Below, piece after piece: positions 16,200 through 25,415 of a stretch of 64,000 nt of DNA. Under the pieces are notes generated by a model. That model was not told the DNA's origin. It was given only the letters and a program-made list of their open reading frames with translations, and did not search any database. The first letter of the stretch is position 1, and every line of letters begins with the position of its first letter. Made by a program: the position numbers and the translations under genes. The DNA comes from Mucilaginibacter sp. (GTDB taxonomy: Bacteria > Bacteroidota > Bacteroidia > Sphingobacteriales > Sphingobacteriaceae): NCBI RefSeq assembly GCF_025359345.1, contig NZ_JANYGQ010000022.1, positions 248,001 to 312,000 of the forward strand, read 5' to 3'.

Positions 16200-17126
16200 A
16201 TGGAATTTGGCCGCGTAACACCAGGAGAATTAATGGAAGTAGATTTTACGCTTCCGCCCGATACCGAGTTAACCATAAAAACCCTGGCTTCGGCTAAAAA
16301 TGACCAGCCTTTGCAGGTGCATGTGGGTTGTGCCAAATGGGGCCGCAAGGAGTGGCTGGGTAAAATCTATCCGCCAAAAACCAAAGACGCCAATTTTTTG
16401 GATGAATATGTAAAGCATTTCGACAGTATTGAGCTTAATGCAACATTTTACAATGTTTACCCGCCAGAAACCATCGCTAAATGGAAAGAAAAAGCGGCAA
16501 CTAACCCCGACTTTAAGTTTTGTCCAAAGTTTTCACAGAGTATCAGCCATATCCGCAGGCTAAAAAACGCCGATGATATAACCACCAAATACTATGAAGG
16601 CATTATGGCTTTTGGCGACAAGCTTGGCCCGTTGTTTTTGCAGGTGGCCGACAACTTTACACCAAAAAGTCTGCCCGAACTAAAAGCTTACCTGGAACAG
16701 TTACCGAGAGATGTCCCGGTATTTTTAGAGCTGCGCCACAAAGAATGGTTTGCTGATGCAGGTAACTGCTCTGCAGTGTTTAACATGCTGCACGAACTGC
16801 AAATCGGCGCGGTAATAACCGACGCATCAGGCCGCCGTGATGTGGTGCATATGGAACTACCTACCCCGCATGCTTTCATCCGGTTTGTGGGCAACAGCCT
16901 CCACCCTACCGACTATGCCCGCTGTGACGAATGGGTTGAGCGCATCGCGCAATGGCAACAAATGGGTTTGCAATCGGTTTGGTTTTTTATGCACCAGCAT
17001 GACGAACGTTACTCGCCCGAACTATCTGATTACGTGGTTGAGCAGTTAAACAAAAAGTTAGGCATGGAACTATTGCGACCAACTTTCATGGACAGGGATA
17101 AACCGGTACTATTTGATTTAGATTAA
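16200..17126 (+). CDS. DUF72 (YecE-like) protein
   Basis: A TIM-barrel-like protein of the DUF72/YecE family. Hallmarks are VHVGCAKWGRKEWLGKIYPP, the ETIAKWKEKAATNPDFKFCPKFSQSISH block, PVFLELRHKEWF and VWFFMHQHDERYSPE. At 308 residues it is slightly longer than most because of about 35 extra N-terminal residues. It is cytoplasmic. The biochemical role is unknown, although the fold suggests an enzyme. No operon partner is evident. Confidence 0.9.
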   Translation: MEFGRVTPGELMEVDFTLPPDTELTIKTLASAKNDQPLQVHVGCAKWGRKEWLGKIYPPKTKDANFLDEYVKHFDSIELNATFYNVYPPETIAKWKEKAATNPDFKFCPKFSQSISHIRRLKNADDITTKYYEGIMAFGDKLGPLFLQVADNFTPKSLPELKAYLEQLPRDVPVFLELRHKEWFADAGNCSAVFNMLHELQIGAVITDASGRRDVVHMELPTPHAFIRFVGNSLHPTDYARCDEWVERIAQWQQMGLQSVWFFMHQHDERYSPELSDYVVEQLNKKLGMELLRPTFMDRDKPVLFDLD

Positions 17127-17129
17127 TGG

Positions 17130-17222
17130 ACCTCGATTAATGGATTTTTGGGATTTAATGAGATTGAAGACTCGACCATGAGAATGTAAATCCATCTTCA
17201 TCTGTAAAATCTTTTTAATCCC
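17130..17222. repeat. Degenerate inverted repeat between convergent genes
   Basis: cgattaatggatttttggga on the left faces ctttttaatccc and tgtaaatccatc on the right. It resembles the better element at 21667-21760 and lies at a convergent gene end, so it may be a terminator. Confidence 0.4.
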
Positions 17223-17226
17223 GGTC

Positions 17227-17916
17227 TTATTTCGAAACCAATCCAGAAATCACGTTTATACTCAAAGCCACAATAGCGGTATTAAACGCGAAAGATATCA
17301 ACCCGTGCGCCCAGGCAATGCGGCGAATAATGCGCGACGATATTTCCACGTCAGAAACCTGGAATGTCATGCCGAGCACAAAAGAGAAATAAACAAAATC
17401 AAGGTAGTCCGGCTCTTCTTCGTTGGGGAACATCAGGCCACCCATCGGCTTCTTATTGTCTTCGGGGTTAGTTGAATAGTACAAATGCGCATAACGCAAA
17501 CTGTAAATGGTATGCACAAGCCACCACGAAATTACCACTGCCGACATCGCCAGGATGACGTGACCCGAAACCTCGGCGCTGGAGCCGCCTTTTGACGATA
17601 TTAACAAAAATAGTATCGCGCCCAAACTCATTACTGATGCGCTGATAACAAAGAGGAACAGGATATAGCGGCTCGAATCTTCTAAACTGGCAATTTTACG
17701 GATTTCGCGCGGGTGAGCCCAAAGGATAACAATCCAATCGAGTACTATTATAGTCGAAGCAAAAGCAATCCAAACGGATAATATAAGCGCCGGCATCGAA
17801 GACAAATCCCTGAAAAAAAAATAAGCCACCGCGCTTATTGCCAGCGAGATAAATATTTTATAATGCGCATCAAGCCGTAAAATCAGTTTTTTTTTTGGAT
17901 GTATAATTTTAGCCAT
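17227..17916 (-). CDS. DUF1345 membrane protein
   Basis: A membrane protein with about five helices. I start it at MAKIIHPKKK (17916), because the nine extra ORF residues carry no signal. Family features are VYFSFVLGMTFQVSDVEISSRIIRRIAWAHGLISFAFNTAIVALSINV at the C-terminus (an ion-channel-like end) and PREIRKIA in the middle. The function of DUF1345 is unknown. The ywbE-like gene lies just upstream on the same strand. Confidence 0.88.
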   Translation of the reverse strand: MAKIIHPKKKLILRLDAHYKIFISLAISAVAYFFFRDLSSMPALILSVWIAFASTIIVLDWIVILWAHPREIRKIASLEDSSRYILFLFVISASVMSLGAILFLLISSKGGSSAEVSGHVILAMSAVVISWWLVHTIYSLRYAHLYYSTNPEDNKKPMGGLMFPNEEEPDYLDFVYFSFVLGMTFQVSDVEISSRIIRRIAWAHGLISFAFNTAIVALSINVISGLVSK

Positions 17917-17974
17917 ATTTTTTGGTGTGCCTAGGTAAAGCACCGCTCTAAGTTATAAAGTTTTAATAAAGAAA

Positions 17975-18172
17975 TTAGTCTTCGAATATTTCGATAACAC
18001 GGCCTACCTGCCCATCTTCCAATCTCACCTTAATGCCACGCGAATGGAATGCAGAACTGGTTAATAGGGCTTTCACTATCCCCCTTGTGCGTTTGCCGGA
18101 GCGCTGGTCTTTTTTTAGGATGATATCCACTTCAAGGCCTGGGTAAATATCGTTTCGGTTTTGTCCGTTCAT
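17975..18172 (-). CDS. YwbE-family small protein
   Basis: A 65-residue protein that matches the YwbE family over its whole length: an N-terminal NDIYPGLEVDIILKKDQRSGKRTRGIVK and a C-terminal GIKVRLEDGQVGRVIEIF. It looks like a small SH3-like beta-barrel. No function is established. It sits between argH and the DUF1345 gene on the same strand. Confidence 0.9.
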   Translation of the reverse strand: MNGQNRNDIYPGLEVDIILKKDQRSGKRTRGIVKALLTSSAFHSRGIKVRLEDGQVGRVIEIFED

Positions 18173-18212
18173 ACTTTTTTTGATTTCACCGATTTGAAGA
18201 TAATTTCACCGA

Positions 18213-19547
18213 TTAAGAAACCAATTGATTAACCGCCTTATCCACCTTCCCAAAATCAAAACTCCCGACCAATTTGTCAAATGCTGTCGTAATTTCCGCG
18301 TTCATCAAATTACCTATGCTGCCTTCGTGGGTGTGGTTAACTTGTTTATCAGGGTTAAAATCACCCTTTTCAATTGCGGCACCAACTTGCTTGTAAGCAT
18401 CGCGAAAAGGTATGCCATCTAATACCATGCGGTTTACTTCTTCAACGCTAAACAGGTAGGCATATTTGGGGTCATTCAATATATTGGCATTTACAGTAAT
18501 ATTTTGCAGCATAAAAGTTGCCATGTGCAGGCAGTTCTTCAGGTCGGTAAATGCCGGAAACAGCAGTTCTTTTAAAAGCTGCAGTTCGCGGTGATATCCG
18601 GAAGGAAGGTTGGTGGTCATCATGGCCACGTCAGTTGGCAGGGCCTGCAGGCGGTTGCATTTGCCGCGCATAACTTCCCAAACGTCGGGGTTCTTTTTAT
18701 GCGGCATAATACTGCTGCCGGTAGTGAGTGTATCCGGGTAACTTACAAAAGCGAAGTTCTGGCTTAAATATAAGGCCTGGTCCATTGCCATTTTGGCGAG
18801 GGTAGCGGCGATAGATGATAACGCCTGCGCAATTATCCGCTCAGTTTTACCGCGGCCCATTTGCGCGTAAACCACGTTATAATTTAAACTATCGAACCCT
18901 AAAAGTTGGGTGGTTAAAGTACGGTTTAGCGGGAATGACGACCCGTAACCCGCAGCGGAGCCTAAAGGATTTTTGTTGGTAATTTTATAAGCAGCCAAAA
19001 TCAGCTCCAAATCGTCCGCCAAACTTTCGGCATAGGCACCAAACCATAAACCGAACGACGATGGCATGGCAACCTGCAAATGGGTATACCCAGGCAGTAA
19101 AATGTCTTTATGTTTCTCGCTCAGTTCAATCAGCAAGCGGAAAAGTTTTCCAGTTTCTTCAACAACATCCTGTAACTCGTGGCGGAAAAATAGTTTCAAA
19201 TCAACCAGCACCTGGTCGTTACGGGAGCGGCCGCTGTGGATTTTTTTGCCGGCATCGCCAATGCGCTCGGTCAGCAGCATTTCTACCTGCGAGTGCACAT
19301 CCTCCACTTCGGGAGCAATCGTAAAATTACCCTGCTCAATATCTTTGTAAATACTTTTTAATTCCTGTTGAACCAGCTGCAAATCATAAGCACTCATCAG
19401 TCCTATGCTTTCCAGCATTTGGGTATGCGCAAGCGAACCAAGCACATCAAAAGCAGCCATCTGCAAATCAAACTCGCGGTCGCGGCCTACGGTGAAGTTT
19501 TCGACCAATTCGTTAACGGTAACAGATTTTTGCCAGATTTTTGCCAT
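18213..19547 (-). CDS. argH: Argininosuccinate lyase
   Basis: ArgH splits argininosuccinate into arginine and fumarate, the last step of arginine synthesis. I chose the start MAKIWQK (19547), typical of the family, over the longer ORF. The signature loop GSSIMPHKKNPDVWE with the catalytic serine lies near residue 275-288. EVEDVHSQVEMLLTERIG and HSGRSRNDQV are the other conserved blocks. It is cytoplasmic and works as a tetramer. Upstream on the same strand is an ArgE-like M20 deacylase, so this is an arginine cluster, split by one dispersed repeat. Confidence 0.96.
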   Translation of the reverse strand: MAKIWQKSVTVNELVENFTVGRDREFDLQMAAFDVLGSLAHTQMLESIGLMSAYDLQLVQQELKSIYKDIEQGNFTIAPEVEDVHSQVEMLLTERIGDAGKKIHSGRSRNDQVLVDLKLFFRHELQDVVEETGKLFRLLIELSEKHKDILLPGYTHLQVAMPSSFGLWFGAYAESLADDLELILAAYKITNKNPLGSAAGYGSSFPLNRTLTTQLLGFDSLNYNVVYAQMGRGKTERIIAQALSSIAATLAKMAMDQALYLSQNFAFVSYPDTLTTGSSIMPHKKNPDVWEVMRGKCNRLQALPTDVAMMTTNLPSGYHRELQLLKELLFPAFTDLKNCLHMATFMLQNITVNANILNDPKYAYLFSVEEVNRMVLDGIPFRDAYKQVGAAIEKGDFNPDKQVNHTHEGSIGNLMNAEITTAFDKLVGSFDFGKVDKAVNQLVS

Positions 19548-19592
19548 GGTACAAATATGGTGTAAATATTTTTTACAGTTATAACCCACTAT

Positions 19593-19703
19593 GTCATTGC
19601 GAGGAACGAAGCAACCGCGAACTATGCAGTTGCGCTTTGCAGTTTCTACACCGTTCTATCTGCTCTGTAAAGTTCGCGGTTGCCACGCTGCGCTCGCAAT
19701 GAC
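19593..19703. repeat. Dispersed inverted repeat 'gtcattgcgag', copy 3
   Basis: Starts gtcattgcgaggaacgaagc and ends gcgctcgcaatgac. It lies between the M20 deacylase stop and the argH start, both on the minus strand, so it could weaken read-through between them. Confidence 0.85.
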
Positions 19704-19723
19704 ATAGTTTTTTATGCGTTCCA

Positions 19724-20788
19724 TCAATTTATGCTTTCCAGCATCTTTATATACAATTCAATCCCTTCCCTAATTTCATCCACATACACAAACTCATCCG
19801 CCGTATGCGACCGTGCCGAATCCCCAGGACCGACTTTAAGCGATGGGATATCCAGCAGCGATTGGTCGGATGTGGTTGGCGAGCCATAGGTTGTACGGCC
19901 CAGCGCAACGCCCGCTTTTACAATCGGGTGCTCTTTATCAATTTTCGACGGTTTTAGGCGAATGGAACGCGGCGTAACATCGCAGCTTACGTGCCGGCGG
20001 ATAATTTCCAATACTTCTTCGTTTCGGTATGCGTCGGTCACCCGCACATCAACTGTAAACATACAGCTTGCCGGCACCACATTATGCTGCGAGCCTGCAT
20101 TGATAATAGTAACGGACATCTTTATCGGCCCAAAAACCTCCGATTCTTCGGGGAAACGGTAAGTGCGGAACCATTCAATATCTGCAAGGGCCTTGTAAAT
20201 GGCGTTCTCACCTTCTTCTCGGGCGGCATGACCGGCTTTGCCGTGGGCCACGCAATCCAGTACCATTAAACCGCGCTCAGCTATGGCCAATTGCATTAAG
20301 GTAGGCTCTCCTACTATGCCGAAATCAAGCTTGCCCAGTTCGGGGATAATCAGTTCGAGCCCGTTGACACCTGATATTTCTTCCTCGGCAGTAGTTGCCA
20401 GGCAGAAATTGTACTTAAGGTTTTCCCTTTCATAAAAGTAAAGGAATACATTTATCAGCGATACCAGGCATCCCCCGGCATCATTACTACCAAGGCCATA
20501 AAGCTTGCCGTCCTCTATTTTTGCGTCGTAGGGGTTGCGGGTATAGCCAGAGTTTGGCTTTACTGTATCATGGTGCGAGTTGAGCAGTATGGTGGGCTTC
20601 GCGACGTCAAAGTGTTTGTTATATGCCCATATATTGTTGAGTTTGCGGTGTGTTTTCACGCCATTATCCCGCAAAAAATGCTCAATTACATCGGCGGTGA
20701 GGTTTTCCTCTTTGCTGAAAGATGGTATGGCTATTAATTGTTGCAACAAGGATATTGCCTGTTGATATAGTGTGTTTGTATCTGTCAT
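19724..20788 (-). CDS. argE: M20-family deacylase, ArgE-like (N-acyl-ornithine/citrulline deacylase)
   Basis: A zinc-dependent M20 amidohydrolase. Metal ligands are visible in NSHHDTVKP (H72/H73, D74), GSNDAGG (D103), TTAEEEISG (E135/E136) and VGEPT (E161). It probably removes an acetyl or succinyl group from ornithine or citrulline in arginine synthesis, because it lies directly upstream of argH. Many Bacteroidota use acylated citrulline, so the true substrate may be N-acyl-citrulline; this is inference. At 354 residues it is full length and cytoplasmic. Confidence 0.88.
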   Translation of the reverse strand: MTDTNTLYQQAISLLQQLIAIPSFSKEENLTADVIEHFLRDNGVKTHRKLNNIWAYNKHFDVAKPTILLNSHHDTVKPNSGYTRNPYDAKIEDGKLYGLGSNDAGGCLVSLINVFLYFYERENLKYNFCLATTAEEEISGVNGLELIIPELGKLDFGIVGEPTLMQLAIAERGLMVLDCVAHGKAGHAAREEGENAIYKALADIEWFRTYRFPEESEVFGPIKMSVTIINAGSQHNVVPASCMFTVDVRVTDAYRNEEVLEIIRRHVSCDVTPRSIRLKPSKIDKEHPIVKAGVALGRTTYGSPTTSDQSLLDIPSLKVGPGDSARSHTADEFVYVDEIREGIELYIKMLESIN

Positions 20789-20801
20789 ATAAATGCAGCT
20801 G

Positions 20802-20836
20802 CAAAATTAGCGTTTTTTACGAGGCAGATTTGCAAA
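20802..20836 (-). promoter_or_regulatory. Possible promoter of the argE-like gene
   Basis: On the minus strand TAATTTTG (20802-20809) matches the -7 consensus TAnnTTTG, and a TTTG lies 23 bases upstream (20833-20836). The gap is slightly long and the 5' leader would be very short. Confidence 0.35.
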
Positions 20837-20991
20837 GTTTAAAAACTTACAATTTGAGAACGTTTTTTTAACACGAGGTAAAAATGTTATATCGTAAAAA
20901 TTCCGGCCAGGTCATTATATTTTTACATGTCAGTCACACATTTCAGCATTTTAAATCTCTATTATTGCGGCTTAAAACGAGAACTCCAACG

Positions 20992-21663
20992 ATGAAAAAA
21001 ATATTTGTGCTAGCCACCCTGCTATCTGCCCTGATTATTAATACTGTCTCCGCACAAACTTCCAAAGTTTATATAAGCAACGGCTACAAATTAACGCTCA
21101 CCAATAACGATGCCACCGTTGACACAGCCGAACTAACCCGGTTGGTTAAAACATTTTATATTGTTTACCCCAAACTGGCTGCCGAGTATAACCCCGGCAC
21201 GCTTAAAGAAGTAAAAATGGCGGTTGATACCAGTTACAAAGGGGTAGCAGCTACTGCCGATGGTAAAGTTACCATCGCCTCAAGCTGGCTTCACAAACGC
21301 CCGGAAGATATCGACGTGGTTACCCACGAAGTGATGCACATTGTGCAGGACTATGGAGAAACCGTCGGCCCGGGTTGGCTCACCGAAGGCATTGCCGACT
21401 ATGCACGCAACAAATTCGGCGTAAATAACCCTGCTGCAAAATGGGTATTGCCTGAGTTTAAAGCTACCCAAAACTATGATAATGCCTACCGTGTTACCGC
21501 CCGTTTTTTAGTTTGGATTGAAGAAAAAAAGAAACCCGGACTTGTAAAAGAACTGGACAGCCAGCTAAGAAAACATACCTACACCGATGCCGCCTGGAAA
21601 CAGCAAACCGGCAAAACGGTTGATGAGTTGTGGAAGGAATATGCTGCTAATCCGGCGATATAA
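20992..21663 (+). CDS. Basic secretory protein (BSP)-type secreted metallopeptidase
   Basis: A secreted zinc peptidase-like protein of the plant-type basic secretory protein family. I start it at the ATG at 20992, which gives the signal peptide MKKIFVLATLLSALIINTVSAQ; the ORF track start is 36 codons too early. The zinc motif is HEVMH followed by PGWLTEGIADYAR, where the Glu is the likely third ligand, as in other gluzincins. At 223 residues it has the family's usual length. Bacteroidota copies are common but unstudied; a role in attacking external protein is likely. Confidence 0.85.
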   Translation: MKKIFVLATLLSALIINTVSAQTSKVYISNGYKLTLTNNDATVDTAELTRLVKTFYIVYPKLAAEYNPGTLKEVKMAVDTSYKGVAATADGKVTIASSWLHKRPEDIDVVTHEVMHIVQDYGETVGPGWLTEGIADYARNKFGVNNPAAKWVLPEFKATQNYDNAYRVTARFLVWIEEKKKPGLVKELDSQLRKHTYTDAAWKQQTGKTVDELWKEYAANPAI

Positions 21664-21666
21664 ATT

Positions 21667-21760
21667 CTGAACCTGGATTAAGCGGATTTTGGGATTAACG
21701 GGATTGTGAACAATTAATCCCAATCAGAAAAATCCAAAAATCTGCTTAATCCAGGTTCAG
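21667..21760. repeat. Inverted repeat 'ctgaacctggattaagcgga', bidirectional terminator candidate
   Basis: The left arm ctgaacctggattaagcgga and right arm tctgcttaatccaggttcag pair with one mismatch. It fills the whole gap between two convergent genes. Confidence 0.75.
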
Positions 21761-21763
21761 ATA

Positions 21764-23062
21764 TTAATCCTCAATTTTTGAATGCTTGCGGGTATCGTTC
21801 ATAGTAACATACAAAATCAGCGAAAGCACAATACAAATGGTAACGTACCAGTAAAACCATTCGGCGTGATGGTCATTTTTAAACCAGAGGGCTATGTACT
21901 CGGCGGTACCGCCGAATAATGATACAGCTATGGCGTATGGGAACCCTACACCCAGGGCCCGCACATTTGCCGGGAACAGCTCCGCTTTTACCACGGCATT
22001 AATGGAGGTATAGCCGCTAACGATAATCAGCGCACACATAATCAAAGCAAAAGCTATCCAAACATCTTTGGTATGCGTAAGTGCTGTAAGTATAGGCACA
22101 GTGGTCAAAGTCCCCAGCACACCAAAACCAATCAGCAATGGCTTGCGGCCAATTTTATCAGACAATAAGCCAAATACAGGCTGAAGCAGCATAAACCCTA
22201 CCAATGTAAGCGTTGATATGAGTGTGGCGCTGTTTTTTGAAAACCCGGATGTGTTTACCAAAAACTTTTGCATGTAGGTGGTGAAGGTGTAAAATGCAAC
22301 GGTGCCGCCAACAGTTAAACCAATAACGGTTAATACCGCCCTTGGATGTTCGGCCAGTGCCTTAATGGTTCCGCGGTTTGAGCGCGTTTTAACATCCTCA
22401 TCAATAGTTACCGATTCCTGCAAACTGCGCCGTAAATACATTACCGTTACCGCCAGCACAGCACCTATTGCAAAGGGTATCCGCCAGCCCCATGTGTGTA
22501 ACTCTTTATCTGTTAAAAAAGCCCGTTGCAATAACACCAATACACCCAATGCCAGCAATTGCCCCATTATCAGCGTAACGTATTGAAAACTTGAATAAAA
22601 CCCACGGTGTTTTTTTGTGGCCATTTCGCTAAGGTAGGTAGCGCTGGTACCGTACTCGCCGCCAACGCTAAGGCCTTGTATTATGCGGGCCAGTACCAGG
22701 ATAAAAGGTGCCGCAACGCCTATTTGCTTGTAACCAGGCGAAATCGCAATAATCAATGAACCTACACTCATTAACAACACCGACAAAGTCAATGCAGCCT
22801 TGCGGCCCTTCCGGTCGGCATAAGTTCCCATTACCCAGCCTCCAATTGGTCGCATTAAAAAACCTATAGCAAAAATACCTGCTGTGTTTAACAGCTGTAC
22901 CGTTTCGTTTTCCTTTGGAAAAAAGGAGCCCGAAAAATATAAAGAGAAGGCCGTGTAAACATACCAGTCGTACCATTCAACCAAATTGCCTAATGAGCCA
23001 CCTATGATAGATCGGATGCGCCCGCCGGTTGTTTGGGGTACGTTTGTCGATTGGTTTTGCAT
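21764..23062 (-). CDS. MFS transporter of the metabolite:H+ symporter (KgtP-like) family
   Basis: An inner-membrane proton symporter of the MHS branch of the major facilitator superfamily, with about 12 helices in 432 residues. GGSLGNLVEWYDWYVYT, the loop motif GTYADRKGRKAAL, and RIIQGLSVGGEYGTSATYLSE are typical of alpha-ketoglutarate permease KgtP and its relatives. The likely substrate is a dicarboxylate or similar organic acid, not provable here. It is a single gene, convergent with the BSP gene. Confidence 0.9.
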   Translation of the reverse strand: MQNQSTNVPQTTGGRIRSIIGGSLGNLVEWYDWYVYTAFSLYFSGSFFPKENETVQLLNTAGIFAIGFLMRPIGGWVMGTYADRKGRKAALTLSVLLMSVGSLIIAISPGYKQIGVAAPFILVLARIIQGLSVGGEYGTSATYLSEMATKKHRGFYSSFQYVTLIMGQLLALGVLVLLQRAFLTDKELHTWGWRIPFAIGAVLAVTVMYLRRSLQESVTIDEDVKTRSNRGTIKALAEHPRAVLTVIGLTVGGTVAFYTFTTYMQKFLVNTSGFSKNSATLISTLTLVGFMLLQPVFGLLSDKIGRKPLLIGFGVLGTLTTVPILTALTHTKDVWIAFALIMCALIIVSGYTSINAVVKAELFPANVRALGVGFPYAIAVSLFGGTAEYIALWFKNDHHAEWFYWYVTICIVLSLILYVTMNDTRKHSKIED

Positions 23063-23214
23063 AATTTAGCTGGTGCCGTATTGTTTAAGTTTCGCCATAA
23101 ATCTATAATTTTTTAACAGGATAATAATACCGGTGAATAAAATTGTCGGGCAGGTGCATAGCTGGAATTTTTATTTAATTTTAGGCAATATAAACCCTGG
23201 TTACAATTTAAATA

Positions 23215-23844
23215 ATGGATGATAATTTCAAGTTTCGGGCATCAATGCGGTCAGACGACGAACTTCGTGAACGCGTTGACAACCGCGAAAAATATTTACC
23301 TGAAACTGTAGAAGCTTCGGTCGAGGAATTAAAAATACGAGGCTTTGAGTTCTCGGAAGACGAGGACCGTGTAATAGCCGAAGATATGCAGGCCCGTAGA
23401 GACATTGCGGCAGCTAATGGTAATTCGGGAGGATTTAACAGGATCGACAAGGGCTTATACATTGAAGACCCGGACGCACCGGAGTATTATACAAAAAGAA
23501 TTATTGTTATTTTCTCTATGCTCTTCAGCGTTTTATTTGGCTCGATATTGATGGCCATTAACCTGAGTAAAACGCAAAATGCAGCCAAAGCAGTTTTGGT
23601 TGTGCTGTATGGTTTTGCGTTTACTGCAGTTGTGGCAATAATCGCCGCGAATTATAACATTAACACCGGCATCGCTATCATATCAGGCTATATTGGCGCC
23701 TATACTATGGAACTTTTATTTTGGAACCGTTACATCGGCGCAACAACTTTATACCGCCCGAAACCATTCTGGATTCCTTTGATTATTGGCCTGGCATTTA
23801 GCGCTGCACTTATATACCTTATTATTAAATACGGAAAAGTATGA
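23215..23844 (+). CDS. Membrane protein of unknown function
   Basis: I do not recognise this 209-residue protein. The first ~90 residues are charged and soluble (RSDDELRERVDNREKYLPETVEASVEELK), followed by four hydrophobic helices at about 95-115, 122-145, 152-170 and 184-206. The soluble start resembles small helical segments found in other Bacteroidota membrane proteins. Its last four bases overlap the ATG of the alpha/beta hydrolase, so the two genes are translationally coupled. Confidence 0.75.
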   Translation: MDDNFKFRASMRSDDELRERVDNREKYLPETVEASVEELKIRGFEFSEDEDRVIAEDMQARRDIAAANGNSGGFNRIDKGLYIEDPDAPEYYTKRIIVIFSMLFSVLFGSILMAINLSKTQNAAKAVLVVLYGFAFTAVVAIIAANYNINTGIAIISGYIGAYTMELLFWNRYIGATTLYRPKPFWIPLIIGLAFSAALIYLIIKYGKV

Positions 23845-24656
23845 AAAAGCTATTACTTCTTTTGTGCCTGCTTCACATTGTTGTGGGACTAACCTACGCC
23901 CAGCAGAAAAAAGTCCCTTACGGCAACAACCCTGCCGCCGGCAGGTATTATAACATACGTGGTATTAAAATGTATGTTGAAGTTTATGGCCAGGGCAAGC
24001 CACTACTGCTAACACATGGTAATGGCGGCAGTATTTTTGCATTTCGCAAAAACATCTCCTATTTCGCAAAAAAATATAAAGTAATTGCGGTGGACAGTCG
24101 CGCACATGGCAAATCGACTGATGGGCGCGATTCATTAAGCTTTGAGATGATGGCCGATGATTTTGCAACATTATTGGATACCATGCACATTGCTAAAAGT
24201 TACGTACTTGGCTGGAGCGACGGCGGCATTAACGCCATATTGATGGCTATGCGGCACCCGGATAAAGTAATAAGGTTTGCCGCCACCGGTGCCAATTTGT
24301 GGCCCGATTCAACTGCATTAACTCCTGCCACATGGAAAGACATGCGTGATTATTATGGCAAAAACAAGGATAAAAAGTGGACCACCGCCAAAGAAAAAAA
24401 CAACTGGAAAATATTTATGCTCGACTGGCTGCAGCCAAACGTAAAACTTTCGGCGCTAAAGACCATCAAATGTCCGTCACTTATCATCTGCGGCGACCAC
24501 GACCTGATACCCATTGAGCATACGGCTGCCATTTATGAAAACATTGCCAAAGCCTATATGTGGGTGGTACCCAACTCGGGCCACGGTACGCTGATTGAGC
24601 ATACCGATGAGTTTAACAAAAAGGTAGACGACTTTTTTATGGGGAAGGGTTTCTGA
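23841..24656 (+). CDS. Secreted alpha/beta hydrolase
   Basis: An exported hydrolase of 271 residues with a signal peptide (MKKLLLLLCLLHIVVGLTYAQ). The nucleophile elbow is GWSDGGINA, the oxyanion strand is LLLTHGNGGS, the acid is in ICGDHDLIP, and the histidine is in NSGHGTLIEH. The family includes haloperoxidase- and esterase-like enzymes; the substrate is unknown. Coupling by overlap to the upstream membrane protein suggests a joint role. Confidence 0.88.
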   Translation: MKKLLLLLCLLHIVVGLTYAQQKKVPYGNNPAAGRYYNIRGIKMYVEVYGQGKPLLLTHGNGGSIFAFRKNISYFAKKYKVIAVDSRAHGKSTDGRDSLSFEMMADDFATLLDTMHIAKSYVLGWSDGGINAILMAMRHPDKVIRFAATGANLWPDSTALTPATWKDMRDYYGKNKDKKWTTAKEKNNWKIFMLDWLQPNVKLSALKTIKCPSLIICGDHDLIPIEHTAAIYENIAKAYMWVVPNSGHGTLIEHTDEFNKKVDDFFMGKGF

Positions 24657-24676
24657 TATCGATATCAAAAAAGCAG

Positions 24677-24699
24677 CCCCTCTCTAAAAAAGAGAGGGG
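24677..24699. terminator. Hairpin after the alpha/beta hydrolase
   Basis: cccctctct-aaaaa-agagagggg is a perfect 9-bp stem. No T-run follows, so it may be an RNA-stabilising hairpin or a dispersed repeat rather than a classic terminator. Confidence 0.6.
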
Positions 24700-24868
24700 G
24701 CCTAACAACAACAACTCAGCATATTGCATTAAAAGTCCGCTCCCTCTCACTGGAGCAGATTATTTGCCGCAATTTTTTTTATAGCATTTATTAAGGTGCA
24801 TAGCCTTCCCGGTTGGGATAAAGCTTTTTATCTCAATAAAATATCAAATCAAACTTATATAGGTAACA

Positions 24869-25126
24869 TCACCCCGTCTTTCGACCGGCTGACTGCCCTT
24901 CTTGTCCGGGCCATGGGGTAAATTGTTTATCGATAATCTCGCCGATTTCGTCAATCGGGATTATCTCTGTTCCGAAAAGGTGTTGTACGCGTTTCCATAT
25001 CCCATAATCGTTTTTAGTGATGATGTGGCAGGTTGCGTAGTTAAACACACTAAAGGTATATTTATCCGCATTGTTGCGTAATATCCTAAAGGTTTGGTCG
25101 CGTATAATTATTTCTATTGCACTCAT
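24869..25126 (-). CDS. Small hypothetical protein
   Basis: An 85-residue protein with no domain I recognise. It has short beta-type segments (IEIIIRDQTFRILRN, KYTFSVFNY) and a charged C-terminal end. There is no signal peptide or membrane helix. It is a single gene in a repeat-rich gap. The in-frame length, ATG start and normal codon use make it a plausible gene, but nothing supports a function. Confidence 0.55.
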   Translation of the reverse strand: MSAIEIIIRDQTFRILRNNADKYTFSVFNYATCHIITKNDYGIWKRVQHLFGTEIIPIDEIGEIIDKQFTPWPGQEGQSAGRKTG

Positions 25127-25271
25127 GGTTTAGTTAAGACAAATTTAACCCGTAATGCAGTAGCACACAAATAATTAAGGGGGGTATTTTAACCCAATTT
25201 CAGGGGGGTGTTTTAACGGGGTAGGTTTGGGTTATTTAACGGTATGGGAAAGAAAAGACATTGAAAAATTT

Positions 25272-25398
25272 GTCAATTGCGAGCGAGGAACGAGCGCGGC
25301 AACCGCGAACTTTACAGAGCAGATTGAACGGTAGCTGAACTGCACTGCGGTTGTGCACGGCGTGCGGCTGCCTCCGCTGGTTAGCGGATCGCAATGAC
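25272..25398. repeat. Dispersed inverted repeat 'gtcattgcgag', copy 4
   Basis: Starts gtcaattgcgagcgaggaac, with one extra a, and ends atcgcaatgac. It lies between the small hypothetical gene and the aldo/keto reductase, both on the minus strand. Confidence 0.8.
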
Positions 25399-25415
25399 AT
25401 GTCGGGCGTTCTAAA

